64,000 nt of DNA from Thermohalobaculum sp039816045 (GTDB lineage: Bacteria > Pseudomonadota > Alphaproteobacteria > Rhodobacterales > Rhodobacteraceae): the NCBI GenBank assembly GCA_039816045.1, contig JBCBYB010000024.1, forward strand, positions 9,014 to 73,013, read 5' to 3'. The translations under genes were made by a program, and so were the position numbers. Shown piece after piece: positions 33,533 to 42,421 of the stretch. The notes under the pieces were generated by a model that saw nothing but the letters and a program-made list of their open reading frames with translations, did not search any database and was not told the DNA's origin. The number at the start of each line of letters is the position of its first letter. Position 1 is the first letter of the stretch.

Positions 33533-35755
33533 GTGACACGTGCCTTTGAACTGGTTGATCGCGTTCGGGAGTACAATCCAAACGCGGACGAGGATTTGTT
33601 GCTCCGGGCCTATGTGTTCGGTGCAAAAGCACATGGCGATCAGACCCGCGCCAACGGAGATCCCTACTTCACCGGGCACCCGCTCGAGGTGGCCGCGATC
33701 CTCACCGATCTGTGTCTGGATGACGCAACAATCGTCACTGCCCTGCTCCATGACACGCTGGAAGACACACCTGCGACCTATGCCGAACTGGATCGATTGT
33801 TCGGGCCGGAAATAGCCAGGCTCGTCGATGGCGTCACCAAGCTCACGAAACTAGAACAGGGCTCAACCGAGAACGCGCAAGCGGAGAACTTCCGAAAATT
33901 GCTCCTGGCCATGGCCAAGGACGTCCGCGTGCTGTTGGTCAAACTCGCCGACCGATTGCACAACATGCGCACCATCTCGGCCCTGCGACCGGAGAAACGC
34001 TCTCGGATCGCACGCGAGACCATGGAGATCTACGCCCCACTGGCCGGGCGCATGGGTATGCAGCAGATCCGCGAGCAGCTCGAGGATCTGTCTTTCGAGG
34101 TGCTGAACCCCGAAGGTCGGACCTCGATCATGCGCCGCTTCCTCAAGCTGCGCCGCGAGACCGGTGACCTCGTTCCTCAGATCAGCGCCGAGATCGCCCA
34201 AACCCTCGACGCGGCCGGCGTGGTTGCCGAGGTGGATGGGCGCGAGAAGCGGCCCTACGCCATCTGGCGAAAGATGGAGGAGAAGCAAACCTCGTTCTCC
34301 CAGCTCTCCGACATCTACGGGTTTCGTATCCTTTGCCGCTCGGAGAGCGACTGCTACGCTGCGCTCGGGGCGATCCACCGGCGCTGGCGCGCGGTTCCCG
34401 GTCGGTTCAAGGACTACATCTCTGGTCCCAAGGCAAACGGCTATCGCTCGATCCATACAACGGTCTTCGGCGCGAAAGCGATGCGAGTCGAAGTGCAAAT
34501 CCGAACCCGCGACATGCACGACGTCGCGGAGAGCGGCATCGCGGCGCACTGGTCCTATAAAAACGGCGAGCAGACGGAGAACCCTTTTGCGGTCGACCCC
34601 TTCTCGTGGCTTCGCGAACTGGTGGCGCGGCTTGAGAAGGGCGATGAGCCAGCGGAGTTTTTGGAGCACGTCAAGCTCGACATGTTCACCGACCAGGTCT
34701 TCTGTTTCACGCCAAGAGGGGATGTGGTGGGGCTCCCCAGGGGCGCCTCGCCGATAGATTTTGCCTATGCCATCCACACCCGTGTCGGGGATCACTGCGC
34801 GGGCGCCATGGTGGACGGGCGGCGAGTGCCGCTCTGGACCCGGCTGCGCAACGGTCAACAGGTGGAGATCATCACGGCGGAGGGACAGCGCCCCTCGGTG
34901 CACTGGATCGATATGGCCAAGACCGGTCGTGCCAAGGGGGCGATCCGGCGGGCGTTGCGGGATCAGCTGCGCGAGGAACAGATCGCGCTCGGTCGGGACA
35001 TCGCGCTCCAGTGCTTCCAGCGCGCGGGCCATGACGCCGGCGATAAGACCTTGGCCGTGGCGGCACAGAAGCTCTCTATGACGAGCGTCGAGGCCATGCT
35101 CGCCGCCATCGCCCGTGGCTCGATCACGGCCCAGGGACTGGTCGCCGCCGTCTATCCCGACCAGCCCGAGGTGCAAACCGCGGATGTGGCACCCAATCCC
35201 CCCTCAATGCGCGTCCGCGGCCTCCGGCGTGGTCAAGCGGTCGCGTTCTGCACAGTCTGCCATCCGGTTCCCGGGGACCGTGTCATGGGCCTTGCACGCC
35301 GTGGCCGGGTGGAGGTTCACGCGATCTCCTGCAGCCTGCTCGCCGAGTTCGAGGACGACCTGGAACGCTGGATCGATCTCGGCTGGGACCCTGATGCCTC
35401 TGCACAGCCCGACAATCTAGCCCGGATCGACATGACCTTGGCCAATCAACCAGGAGCGCTCGGTCATGCCTGCACGTTGATTGGCGAGCGCGGAGCCAAC
35501 ATCGACAACCTTGTCATCTCCAACCGGAAGCCCGATTTCGTGATGATGAGCATCCTGGTCGAAGTCAGAGACGTGAAACATCTCTCGGATATCCTAACTG
35601 CATTGCGGGCCCAGAGCTATGTGAGCCAGGCAGAGCGAACGGCGGCACAGGACCCACAGGCCCTTCCCGCCAGCGGCTCTGCGGAGTATGCAGGCGGCGG
35701 GTTGGGGACAGGCCAACGCCAGACAGGCGGCGGGATCGCGGCATCGAGGGCATGA
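33533..35755 (+). CDS. Bifunctional (p)ppGpp synthetase/hydrolase (Rsh, SpoT/RelA)
   Basis: 740 residues. The hydrolase HD domain keeps H49 and the HD pair at residues 73-74 (LLHDTLEDT). The synthetase domain contains KDYISGPKANGYRSIHTTVF. TGS (about 395-455) and a C-terminal ACT domain (about 660-735) follow. This is the single long Rsh usual in alphaproteobacteria. The start is GTG with only a weak AAGG upstream, 63 bp after rpoZ; no better in-frame start is visible. About 30 extra Gly-rich residues end the protein. Confidence 0.96.
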   Translation: MTRAFELVDRVREYNPNADEDLLLRAYVFGAKAHGDQTRANGDPYFTGHPLEVAAILTDLCLDDATIVTALLHDTLEDTPATYAELDRLFGPEIARLVDGVTKLTKLEQGSTENAQAENFRKLLLAMAKDVRVLLVKLADRLHNMRTISALRPEKRSRIARETMEIYAPLAGRMGMQQIREQLEDLSFEVLNPEGRTSIMRRFLKLRRETGDLVPQISAEIAQTLDAAGVVAEVDGREKRPYAIWRKMEEKQTSFSQLSDIYGFRILCRSESDCYAALGAIHRRWRAVPGRFKDYISGPKANGYRSIHTTVFGAKAMRVEVQIRTRDMHDVAESGIAAHWSYKNGEQTENPFAVDPFSWLRELVARLEKGDEPAEFLEHVKLDMFTDQVFCFTPRGDVVGLPRGASPIDFAYAIHTRVGDHCAGAMVDGRRVPLWTRLRNGQQVEIITAEGQRPSVHWIDMAKTGRAKGAIRRALRDQLREEQIALGRDIALQCFQRAGHDAGDKTLAVAAQKLSMTSVEAMLAAIARGSITAQGLVAAVYPDQPEVQTADVAPNPPSMRVRGLRRGQAVAFCTVCHPVPGDRVMGLARRGRVEVHAISCSLLAEFEDDLERWIDLGWDPDASAQPDNLARIDMTLANQPGALGHACTLIGERGANIDNLVISNRKPDFVMMSILVEVRDVKHLSDILTALRAQSYVSQAERTAAQDPQALPASGSAEYAGGGLGTGQRQTGGGIAASRA

Positions 35756-35792
35756 AAGCTCCGGCGCCGCGGCGGCCGACAATGGAGCGAGT

Positions 35793-36470
35793 ATGATCTT
35801 CAAGCGCCGCGAGCGGCCAAGCTTTCTGACCCGGATGCGCGAGTTCGTGTATCCGCGGAAAGGGTTTTGGCGCGGCTTCGGCTATATTGGGAAACGCATG
35901 CGCCGGCTGCCTGACACGCCGCACCGCATCGCACTCGGCTTTGCGGCTGGAACCTTCGCCTCCTTTACGCCCTTCTTCACGCTGCATTTTTTCCTGGCTG
36001 CCCTGATTGCCTGGATGATGCGTGCAAATGTCATCGCGGCGTTGTTCGGAACAATCGTCGGAAACCCACTCAGCTTCCCGGCGATCGCCTCCTCGGCGCT
36101 TTGGCTCGGCCGCATCGTGCTCGGGCGCGACAGCGAAGGCTCGGATTTCGAGGCGATCATGGACGCCTTCGCCTCGGGCGTGAAATCGGCCTGGGATGGT
36201 GTGCGCTCGTGGTTTGGCATCGAGCGCTCGCCGCTCGAGGGCGCAATGGTCTTTCTCAACGATATCTTCCTGCCCTATCTTGTTGGAGGGTCGTTGATCG
36301 GTCTCTTTGCCGGCTTCGTCAGCTACTGGACGCTTGGGCCGTTGGTCGCCGCCTATCAGGTGCGCCGCCAACGCAAGCTTGAGCAGAAGGCAGAGCAGCT
36401 GCGCCAAGCGGCCGAACGGGAACAAGAGGCCTATGCGCTGCACGACGCGCGGGAAGGGGACAATGCCTGA
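35793..36470 (+). CDS. DUF2062 membrane protein
   Basis: 225 residues. The DUF2062 region opens after a basic N-terminus with PHRIALGFAAGTFASFTPFF (residues about 43-62), and the conserved GNPLSFPAI motif follows near residue 90. Three membrane helices are predicted, and a basic/glutamine-rich coiled tail (RRQRKLEQKAEQLRQAAERE) is likely cytoplasmic. The family has no firm function. GGAG lies 7 nt before the ATG. It sits between relA/spoT and pdxJ, as in many Rhodobacterales. Confidence 0.9.
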   Translation: MIFKRRERPSFLTRMREFVYPRKGFWRGFGYIGKRMRRLPDTPHRIALGFAAGTFASFTPFFTLHFFLAALIAWMMRANVIAALFGTIVGNPLSFPAIASSALWLGRIVLGRDSEGSDFEAIMDAFASGVKSAWDGVRSWFGIERSPLEGAMVFLNDIFLPYLVGGSLIGLFAGFVSYWTLGPLVAAYQVRRQRKLEQKAEQLRQAAEREQEAYALHDAREGDNA

Positions 36471-36480
36471 GGAGAACCGC

Positions 36481-37269
36481 ATGACCGGCAAGCCGAACGC
36501 TCCCGTGGGGCCGCTGCGCCTCGGAGTAAACATCGACCACGTGGCGACCGTGCGGAACGCGCGCGGAGGCAATGTCCCCGACCCGGTGCGGGCAGCCCGA
36601 CTTGCCGAAGCGGCGGGCGCAGATGGCATCACAGCGCATCTGCGTGAGGACCGGCGGCACATCTCTGACGACGACATCGATCGGCTGATGGCGGCACTGG
36701 ACGCGCCCTTGAATTTTGAGATGGCTGCGACCGAGGAGATGCAGGCAATCGCGCTGCGCCATCGGCCCCACGCGGTCTGCATCGTTCCGGAGCGTCGCGA
36801 GGAACGCACAACCGAAGGCGGCCTGGAAGTTGCCGCCGATGAGAACCGTCTCGCGCATTTCATTGCCCCTCTGACCGAGGCGGGCTGCCGGGTATCGATC
36901 TTCATCGCGGCTGAGCCACGCCAGATCGAGGCAGCACACCGGATCGGCGCCGCGGTGATCGAACTGCACACCGGAGCCTATTGCGATGCCCATGCGGAGG
37001 GACAGATTGCGGAGCGTGACGCCGAACTGGCGAAGCTGACGGAAATGGCGCGTTTCGCGCATTCCTTGGGGCTCGAAGTGCACGCCGGTCATGGACTCAC
37101 CTTCGACACCGTCGCCCCAATCGCGGCCCTGCCCGAGGTGGTCGAGCTGAACATCGGCCACTTCCTGGTGGGCGAAGCAATCTTTACAGGCCTAGATGCC
37201 GCGATCCGGCGGATGCGCGCCGTTATGGACCAAGCCCGCCGAGAGTACTTCGGCGAAGGTGCTGCTTGA
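36481..37269 (+). CDS. pdxJ: Pyridoxine 5'-phosphate synthase
   Basis: 262 residues. It condenses 1-deoxyxylulose 5-phosphate with 3-amino-2-oxopropyl phosphate. LGVNIDHVATVRNARGG at the start of the barrel and DGITAHLREDRRHI are family signatures; ELHTGAYC lies in the phosphate site. I chose MTGKPN because GAGGAG stands 7 nt before it; an ATG 18 nt upstream, inside the end of the DUF2062 gene, is also possible. Confidence 0.96.
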   Translation: MTGKPNAPVGPLRLGVNIDHVATVRNARGGNVPDPVRAARLAEAAGADGITAHLREDRRHISDDDIDRLMAALDAPLNFEMAATEEMQAIALRHRPHAVCIVPERREERTTEGGLEVAADENRLAHFIAPLTEAGCRVSIFIAAEPRQIEAAHRIGAAVIELHTGAYCDAHAEGQIAERDAELAKLTEMARFAHSLGLEVHAGHGLTFDTVAPIAALPEVVELNIGHFLVGEAIFTGLDAAIRRMRAVMDQARREYFGEGAA

Positions 37270-37325
37270 CAGCACCCCCGAAAGTCTCGGCAAGAGTGTG
37301 TGCCTGGACCTATGACGGCTGCAAA

Positions 37326-37613
37326 ATGCGCTTGCGGGTGGCAGCACTCCTGGCCCTCTCGAGCGCGCCTCTGCTCGTGTTCGGCAACGGCTATACCATC
37401 TTGTATTTGGGCTTTCCGCTTTTAGCCGCTGCGTTTGTCCTTGGATGGCTCCTGGGCGCGTTTCCCATGTGCATCACTTGGCTCATCGATCGAGGCGTAG
37501 GGTCGCCTTTCATGCCATACAAGCAAAGGCGAAGGGCTCAGCTGCGCGGCGCGAACGGCCTCTTCTATCTCCGTGACGGCGAAACTGGACGGAACGGATC
37601 ACCAAGATCTTGA
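37326..37613 (+). CDS. Small two-span membrane protein A (pdxJ-acpS interval)
   Basis: 95 residues from the ATG chosen here (non-ATG starts up to 20 codons upstream are possible). Two hydrophobic helices (about residues 5-20 and 24-48) are followed by FPMCITWLIDRGVG and a basic stretch ending ANGLFYLRDGE. The latter half matches the next small protein in pattern (I-S/T-WL...G-P...G...YL), so the two may be diverged duplicates. No ribosome-binding site stands out. The family is not recognised. Confidence 0.6.
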   Translation: MRLRVAALLALSSAPLLVFGNGYTILYLGFPLLAAAFVLGWLLGAFPMCITWLIDRGVGSPFMPYKQRRRAQLRGANGLFYLRDGETGRNGSPRS

Positions 37614-37738
37614 CGGCGTAAGCGCATGGCCGACGCCAACTTCCCGCTTAAGTAACAACGCCAAGATGCGGGTGAGTTTTCCAGCCGCTTGGGAGCTTGC
37701 TGCACTCGACCGGGTATAATGCCTACCGGGTCGTTGCC

Positions 37739-37927
37739 ATGTGGTGGGCGGGCCTCGGCTTTTTGATCATCGGCTGGGGGCTTGGTTTCCAGCCGGTGGT
37801 CATCAGTTGGCTCGTATACTGGAACCTTGTCGGTTTCCCTTGGGAGACCGCCGACAAAACCGAAGAGCGCGCCAAGCGCGGTTTTGGTTGGTATTACTTA
37901 GATTGGGAGCAGGACTGGGAGCGCTGA
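37739..37927 (+). CDS. Small membrane protein B (pdxJ-acpS interval)
   Basis: 62 residues from the ATG (a TTG at 37697 would add 14). One hydrophobic stretch, MWWAGLGFLIIGWGLGFQPV, is followed by VISWLVYWNLVGFPWE and an acidic/aromatic end GFGWYYLDWEQDWER with an unusual number of Trp and Tyr. It aligns loosely with small protein A. Its TGA overlaps the ATG of a 40-codon frame (TGATG). Confidence 0.6.
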   Translation: MWWAGLGFLIIGWGLGFQPVVISWLVYWNLVGFPWETADKTEERAKRGFGWYYLDWEQDWER

Positions 37928-38049
37928 TGTCGGACCGAACCCAGGAACCACACCGCCCCGTGCGCCCAGCCAAGCGCCGACGGGCATCCTTCAGCTGCGC
38001 GCTCGGCGAGGCCATGCTCTGGGTCTTGCACCTCCTTGGCAGGGCGTGA
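37927..38049 (+). CDS. Possible 40-residue peptide upstream of acpS
   Basis: The start is coupled to the preceding gene by TGATG, with GGGAG about 6 nt before it. A basic half (RPVRPAKRRRASFS) precedes a short hydrophobic helix (AMLWVLHLLGRA), the layout of a tail-anchored or amphipathic membrane peptide. It ends 33 bp before acpS. No homolog is recognised. Confidence 0.4.
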   Translation: MSDRTQEPHRPVRPAKRRRASFSCALGEAMLWVLHLLGRA

Positions 38050-38082
38050 CAGACAGGCGGCGCAAATGACGAGGGCTCAGCA

Positions 38083-38502
38083 ATGATCATCGGGATCGGG
38101 TCGGATCTGGCCGATATCAGGCGCATCGAGAAAACGCTCGAGCGGTTCGGCGATCGCTTCACCAATCGGGTGTTCACCGAGATCGAGCGCCAGAAATCAG
38201 ACCGGCGGCGGGAGCGTGCGGCGTCCTATGCCAAACGCTGGGCGGCTAAGGAGGCCTGCTCCAAGGCGCTCGGCTCGGGCCTGCGCATGGGGGTTGCCTG
38301 GCGGGAGATGGGGGTCGTGAACCTGCCCTCGGGCCAACCCACGATGCGCCTCACCGGTGGCGCCGCCTATCGCCTGTCGCGCCTGCTTCCTGTGGGCCAC
38401 GAGGCGCACATCCACCTCACCATAACCGACGACCACCCCTACGCTCAGGCCTTTGTGATCATCGAGGCGCTGCCGCGTCCACAAGGCTCGGACGAGCGCT
38501 GA
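38083..38502 (+). CDS. acpS: Holo-[acyl-carrier-protein] synthase
   Basis: 139 residues. It transfers phosphopantetheine from CoA to ACP. The Mg-binding Asp is D8 in IIGIGSDLADIRRIE and the matching Glu is in RWAAKEACSKALG. GAGGG lies 8 nt before the ATG. It sits directly before lepB, an order shared by many alphaproteobacteria. Confidence 0.96.
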   Translation: MIIGIGSDLADIRRIEKTLERFGDRFTNRVFTEIERQKSDRRRERAASYAKRWAAKEACSKALGSGLRMGVAWREMGVVNLPSGQPTMRLTGGAAYRLSRLLPVGHEAHIHLTITDDHPYAQAFVIIEALPRPQGSDER

Positions 38503-38595
38503 TCGCGGCCACAAAGGCACTGCGTGCCTTGACAGCGCCCGGTCGGGCGGTCACTTACCCCGGCACGCGTCGAGATAGCCGAGGACAAATCCCGC

Positions 38596-39504
38596 ATGGC
38601 CAAAACCGCAGCCCAATCGTCCGGTGGCTTCTTCGACACGGTGAAGACCATCTTTTGGGCACTGCTGATCGCCGGGGCGTTCCGCACGATCCTGTTCCAG
38701 CCGTTCTCGATCCCCTCGGGTTCGATGAAGCCGGAACTGGTGATTGGCGACTACCTCTTTGTGTCCAAGTTTGCCTACGGCTACTCGCGGTATTCGCTGC
38801 CGTTCTCGCCCAATCTCGATTGGCTACTGGGTGAGGGCCGGGTCTTTGCCCGTGAACCGGAACGGGGCGATGTCGTGGTGTTCAAACATCCCAAGTTCGA
38901 CGAATGCTCGGAAGGTGCAATCAATCAGACGATCGATTTTGCCATGCGGCTCACGGGGCTGCGCTCGGGCCCAGGCACGCAGGACTGCGTGGACTATGTG
39001 AAACGCATCGTCGGGCTGCCGGGCGACGCGGTCCAGGTGAAGGCCGGCATCCTCCACATCAACGGCGAGGCACTGCCGACCCGCCGGATGCAGGACTATA
39101 TCGAGCGCCGCATCCCCCTCGGTAGCCCGCCCCGAATGCCACGCTGCATCAACGCCCCGGTCCCGCGCGGAGGCGACTGCGCCAAAGAGCAATACGAAGA
39201 AACGCTTCCTGGCGGACGCGCCTATCGTGTACTCAACATCGAGGGCGAGATTGGCGCGGCAAGCTCCGGTTTCCTCTCGGGCGGCGCGGACAACACGCCG
39301 GAGTTCCTAGTGCCCGACGGACACTTCTTTTTCATGGGCGACAACCGGGACAACTCCGTCGACAGCCGGTTCCAGAGCCAGGTCGGCGTCGTGCCCTTCA
39401 AGAACCTGATCGGCCGCGCAGACATTGTCGCTCTTTCGGCAGAGGGGCCGTTCTGGCAGCTTTGGAACTGGCGGTTCTCGCGGTTCCTGAAGTCGATCAA
39501 CTGA
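38596..39504 (+). CDS. lepB: Signal peptidase I
   Basis: 302 residues. One membrane helix (about residues 17-36) precedes the catalytic Ser S43 in IPSGSMKPEL; the catalytic Lys is K136 in DYVKRIVGLPGD, and FFMGDNRDNSVDSR is box E. A C-x-C-containing insertion (FDECSEGAIN to TQDCVDY) between boxes C and D, and a second insertion with two cysteines (RCINAPVPRGGDC), may form periplasmic disulfides. Its stop is 2 bp before rnc. Confidence 0.96.
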   Translation: MAKTAAQSSGGFFDTVKTIFWALLIAGAFRTILFQPFSIPSGSMKPELVIGDYLFVSKFAYGYSRYSLPFSPNLDWLLGEGRVFAREPERGDVVVFKHPKFDECSEGAINQTIDFAMRLTGLRSGPGTQDCVDYVKRIVGLPGDAVQVKAGILHINGEALPTRRMQDYIERRIPLGSPPRMPRCINAPVPRGGDCAKEQYEETLPGGRAYRVLNIEGEIGAASSGFLSGGADNTPEFLVPDGHFFFMGDNRDNSVDSRFQSQVGVVPFKNLIGRADIVALSAEGPFWQLWNWRFSRFLKSIN

Positions 39505-39506
39505 GC

Positions 39507-40205
39507 ATGGTGCTGCGGCGCGGCCCGGCCGATCTGTCACGGCTCGGAGAACGCCTCGGTCACAGGTTTGCAGGACTTGCACTGTTGGAGCAGGCGCTCA
39601 CCCATGGTTCCGCGGCGAGCCCTGCCCGGCCAGACAACCAGCGGCTCGAGTTTCTCGGCGACCGTGTCTTGGGGCTGGTGATCGCAGAGGCTCTCGTCAA
39701 GGCACACCCCGATGAGACAGAGGGCGGGCTCGCACCCCGGTTCAACGCACTGGTGCGGCGGGAAACCTTGGCCGAGATTGCGACTGAGATCGGACTTGGC
39801 GACCATCTGAGGCTCGGCCGATCCGAGGCCACATCAGGTGGACGGCGCAAAGCTGCGATCCTCGCGGATGCCATGGAGGCCGTGATTGCGGCTGTCTATC
39901 TGGATGCGGGCATGGAGGCTGCCCGAGAGGTCATCTTGCGCCATTGGGACAACCGTATGGCGAGCCAAGACACCGCCCCCCGGGACGCCAAGACCCGGCT
40001 TCAGGAATGGGCCCAAGCGCGAGGGTTTCGCACGCCCCAATATCGGCTCCTGTCCCGAGATGGGCCGGACCATGCACCGCGGTTCACCGTCGAAGCGGTG
40101 CTTGAGAGCGGGGCCGTTGCGCGCGGCGAGGCACCTTCGAAGAAACAAGCCGAACAACAGGCGGCGGCCACCATGCTGGCAACGGTCTCGGAGGATGAGG
40201 CATGA
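39507..40205 (+). CDS. rnc: Ribonuclease III
   Basis: 232 residues. The nuclease signature is NQRLEFLGDRVLGL (residues 44-57) with a second acidic cluster in LADAMEAVIAAVYLD; the C-terminal ~70 residues are a double-stranded-RNA-binding domain. The start MVLRRGPADL was chosen because it follows the lepB stop by 2 bp. Its stop overlaps the era start by 4 bp (ATGA). Confidence 0.96.
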   Translation: MVLRRGPADLSRLGERLGHRFAGLALLEQALTHGSAASPARPDNQRLEFLGDRVLGLVIAEALVKAHPDETEGGLAPRFNALVRRETLAEIATEIGLGDHLRLGRSEATSGGRRKAAILADAMEAVIAAVYLDAGMEAAREVILRHWDNRMASQDTAPRDAKTRLQEWAQARGFRTPQYRLLSRDGPDHAPRFTVEAVLESGAVARGEAPSKKQAEQQAAATMLATVSEDEA

Positions 40206-41113
40206 GCGATCCTACCCGCTGCGGGTTCGTGGCGCTCATCGGAGAGCCCAATGCCGGCAAGTCCAGCCTGCTTAACCGCATGGTTGGAACCAAGGTCGCC
40301 ATCGTGACTCACAAGGTGCAGACTACCCGGGGCCGGATCCGTGGCGTGGCCTTGGTCGACAACGCCCAGATCGTGTTCGTGGACACACCTGGGCTGTTCC
40401 AACCGCGCCGCCGGCTCGACCGTGCGATGGTGGCCGCGGCCTGGGCCGGGGCTGCGGACGCTGATGCGGTGGTACTGTTGGTCGAGGCGCATCGCGGGCT
40501 GACGGAGGGCGTGGCCGAAATCCTGGAAACCCTCCGCGGATCCGTTCCGGAAGGGAGAACCGTGGCACTCGCGATCAACAAGATCGACCGGGTTCGGCGC
40601 GATACCTTGCTGCCGCTCTCGGCAAAGCTGAACGAGGCCTATCCCTTCGCCGCGACTTTCCTGGTCTCCGCGACCGGAGGAGACGGCACGGCCGATCTGG
40701 CGGCATGGCTGGGCGACCGAATGCCGGAGGGCCCTTGGCACTACCCGGAGGACCAAGTCGCCGATCTGCCCCTTCGCAACCTGGCCGCGGAGATCACCCG
40801 CGAGAAATTGATGCTGCGGCTGCACCAGGAGCTGCCCTATCAGCTGACCGTCGAAACCGAGACCTGGGAAGAGCGCAAAGACGGCTCCGCCCGGATCGAG
40901 CAGATGATCTATGTGATGCGCGACGGCCATAAGGGGATCGTGCTCGGCAAAGGGGGCGAGACGGTGAAGGCCATCGGCGCCGATGCCCGAAAGGAACTCG
41001 AAGAGATCCTGGAGCGTCGGGTCCATCTCTTCCTGCAGGTCAAGGTGCGGCCGAACTGGCTCGAGGAGCCCGCGCGCTATCGCGAGATGGGGCTCGACTT
41101 TTCAGATGGCTAA
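40202..41113 (+). CDS. era: GTPase Era
   Basis: 303 residues. It is the 16S rRNA and 30S maturation factor. G1 is GEPNAGKSS (residues 14-22), G3 DTPG, G4 NKID, and the C-terminal KH domain has GKGGETVKAIG. It is downstream of rnc, as in most proteobacteria. Confidence 0.97.
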   Translation: MSDPTRCGFVALIGEPNAGKSSLLNRMVGTKVAIVTHKVQTTRGRIRGVALVDNAQIVFVDTPGLFQPRRRLDRAMVAAAWAGAADADAVVLLVEAHRGLTEGVAEILETLRGSVPEGRTVALAINKIDRVRRDTLLPLSAKLNEAYPFAATFLVSATGGDGTADLAAWLGDRMPEGPWHYPEDQVADLPLRNLAAEITREKLMLRLHQELPYQLTVETETWEERKDGSARIEQMIYVMRDGHKGIVLGKGGETVKAIGADARKELEEILERRVHLFLQVKVRPNWLEEPARYREMGLDFSDG

Positions 41114-41151
41114 GCGGAGCCGCTTCCTCCACCGCGCCCGGATGACCTGAG

Positions 41152-41484
41152 ATGGCGCGCCTTGCCACCGGCCTCTGGATCGGCGCCTATCTCGCCCGGT
41201 TGGGCGCGGAAGGCATCCCCGCACATCTGTTGCATAAGGGAGACGACCGAGCCGGCGCGGTGGCTGTGAAGGTCGCGACCCTTAACGGCCGAGCGTCGCT
41301 CTTTACTCGGAGTTACGATTCCCTGGGTGAACGTGTCTGGACAGCGCTGCTATCGGATGCAGCAGAGGCGGAAATCGATGCGGCCATCCGGCGTCAACGC
41401 GGCTATGATCCAGATCTCTGGGTTGTCGAAGTCGAGGACCCGAAGGGCCGCCATCTGTTGGATCAGCTCGGGCTGAAGGAGTGA
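41152..41484 (+). CDS. DUF1491 family protein
   Basis: 110 residues. It opens MARLATGLWIGAYLARL and contains the conserved KGDDRAGAVAVKVATLNG segment and a C-terminal YDPDLWVVEVEDPKGRHLLD. This small alphaproteobacterial family has no known function and is commonly found between era and recO, as here. It ends 4 bp before recO. Confidence 0.88.
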   Translation: MARLATGLWIGAYLARLGAEGIPAHLLHKGDDRAGAVAVKVATLNGRASLFTRSYDSLGERVWTALLSDAAEAEIDAAIRRQRGYDPDLWVVEVEDPKGRHLLDQLGLKE

Positions 41485-41488
41485 AGCG

Positions 41489-42325
41489 ATGGACTGGCGC
41501 GATGAGGGACTGCTGCTCAGCGTCAGGCGTCATGGCGAAACGGGCGCTGTGATTGAGGTGCTGACGGCCGAGCATGGCCGCCATGCGGGTTTGGTTCACG
41601 GGGGCGGAGGCGTTCGGCTTGGCTCGGTTCTGCAACCGGGAGCGCAACTGGCGCTGGAGTGGCGAGCACGCCTGGACGAGCATCTCGGCACTTACAAAGT
41701 CGAGCCGATAAAGTCTCGCGCAGCCCAGATCATGGCGGATCGCGCTCGGTTGTCTGGGCTGAACGCGATCTCGGCCATGATCTTGATAACCATTCCCGAG
41801 CGCGCTCCGGACGAGCGTCTCTACAAGGCAACCCTGGCGATGGCAGATCTCCTGGCGAGCGACGATCCGTTCTGGCCTTCGTCCTATGCGCTCTGGGAAC
41901 TGGAGTTGCTGACGGCGCTTGGCTTCGGGCTCGACTTGGAACGATGTGCTGCGACGGGAACCCGCGGTGATCTCTGCTATGTCAGCCCCCGCACTGGGCG
42001 CGCGGTGTCTCGCTCCGCCGGAGCGGTCTGGGCCGACAAGCTGCTGCCCCTGCCTGGGTTCCTGATCGGCAAAGGCCATGTCACGATCGGCGCGGTCCGC
42101 GAGGCGTTGCGACTGACGGGGTATTTCTTTGAGCACTCGGTGCTGCCGTCGCTTGACCGGGACGCCGTACCCGAGGCCCGCAGCCGTCTGTTGAGCGTCT
42201 TGGAGCGGATCACTCTGCCGTCGCCTTCCAAGGACGAGCGAAGCCGGGACGACGAGGCCGAGTATCACAAGGCCATGGGCGAATCGCGCGAGCTTTTGAT
42301 CCCGGGCAATGGGGCATCCAACTGA
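41489..42325 (+). CDS. recO: DNA repair protein RecO
   Basis: 278 residues. It loads RecA in the RecFOR pathway. The N-terminal OB fold starts MDWRDEGLLLSVRRHGE; the helical C-terminal part includes FWPSSYALWELELLTALGFG. The CxxC-type zinc ligands of some RecO proteins are only partly kept (one Cys in LERCAATG, one in GDLCYVSP). AAGGAG lies 7 nt before the ATG. Confidence 0.94.
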   Translation: MDWRDEGLLLSVRRHGETGAVIEVLTAEHGRHAGLVHGGGGVRLGSVLQPGAQLALEWRARLDEHLGTYKVEPIKSRAAQIMADRARLSGLNAISAMILITIPERAPDERLYKATLAMADLLASDDPFWPSSYALWELELLTALGFGLDLERCAATGTRGDLCYVSPRTGRAVSRSAGAVWADKLLPLPGFLIGKGHVTIGAVREALRLTGYFFEHSVLPSLDRDAVPEARSRLLSVLERITLPSPSKDERSRDDEAEYHKAMGESRELLIPGNGASN

Positions 42326-42421
42326 CGGCGCAAGCGGTCTTTCACGGCGGGCCCTGGCGTGTTTCCCCGAGATGCGCGAGAAGAGCGAACGACGCTCAGC
42401 CTCAACCGGACCACTCCACCA

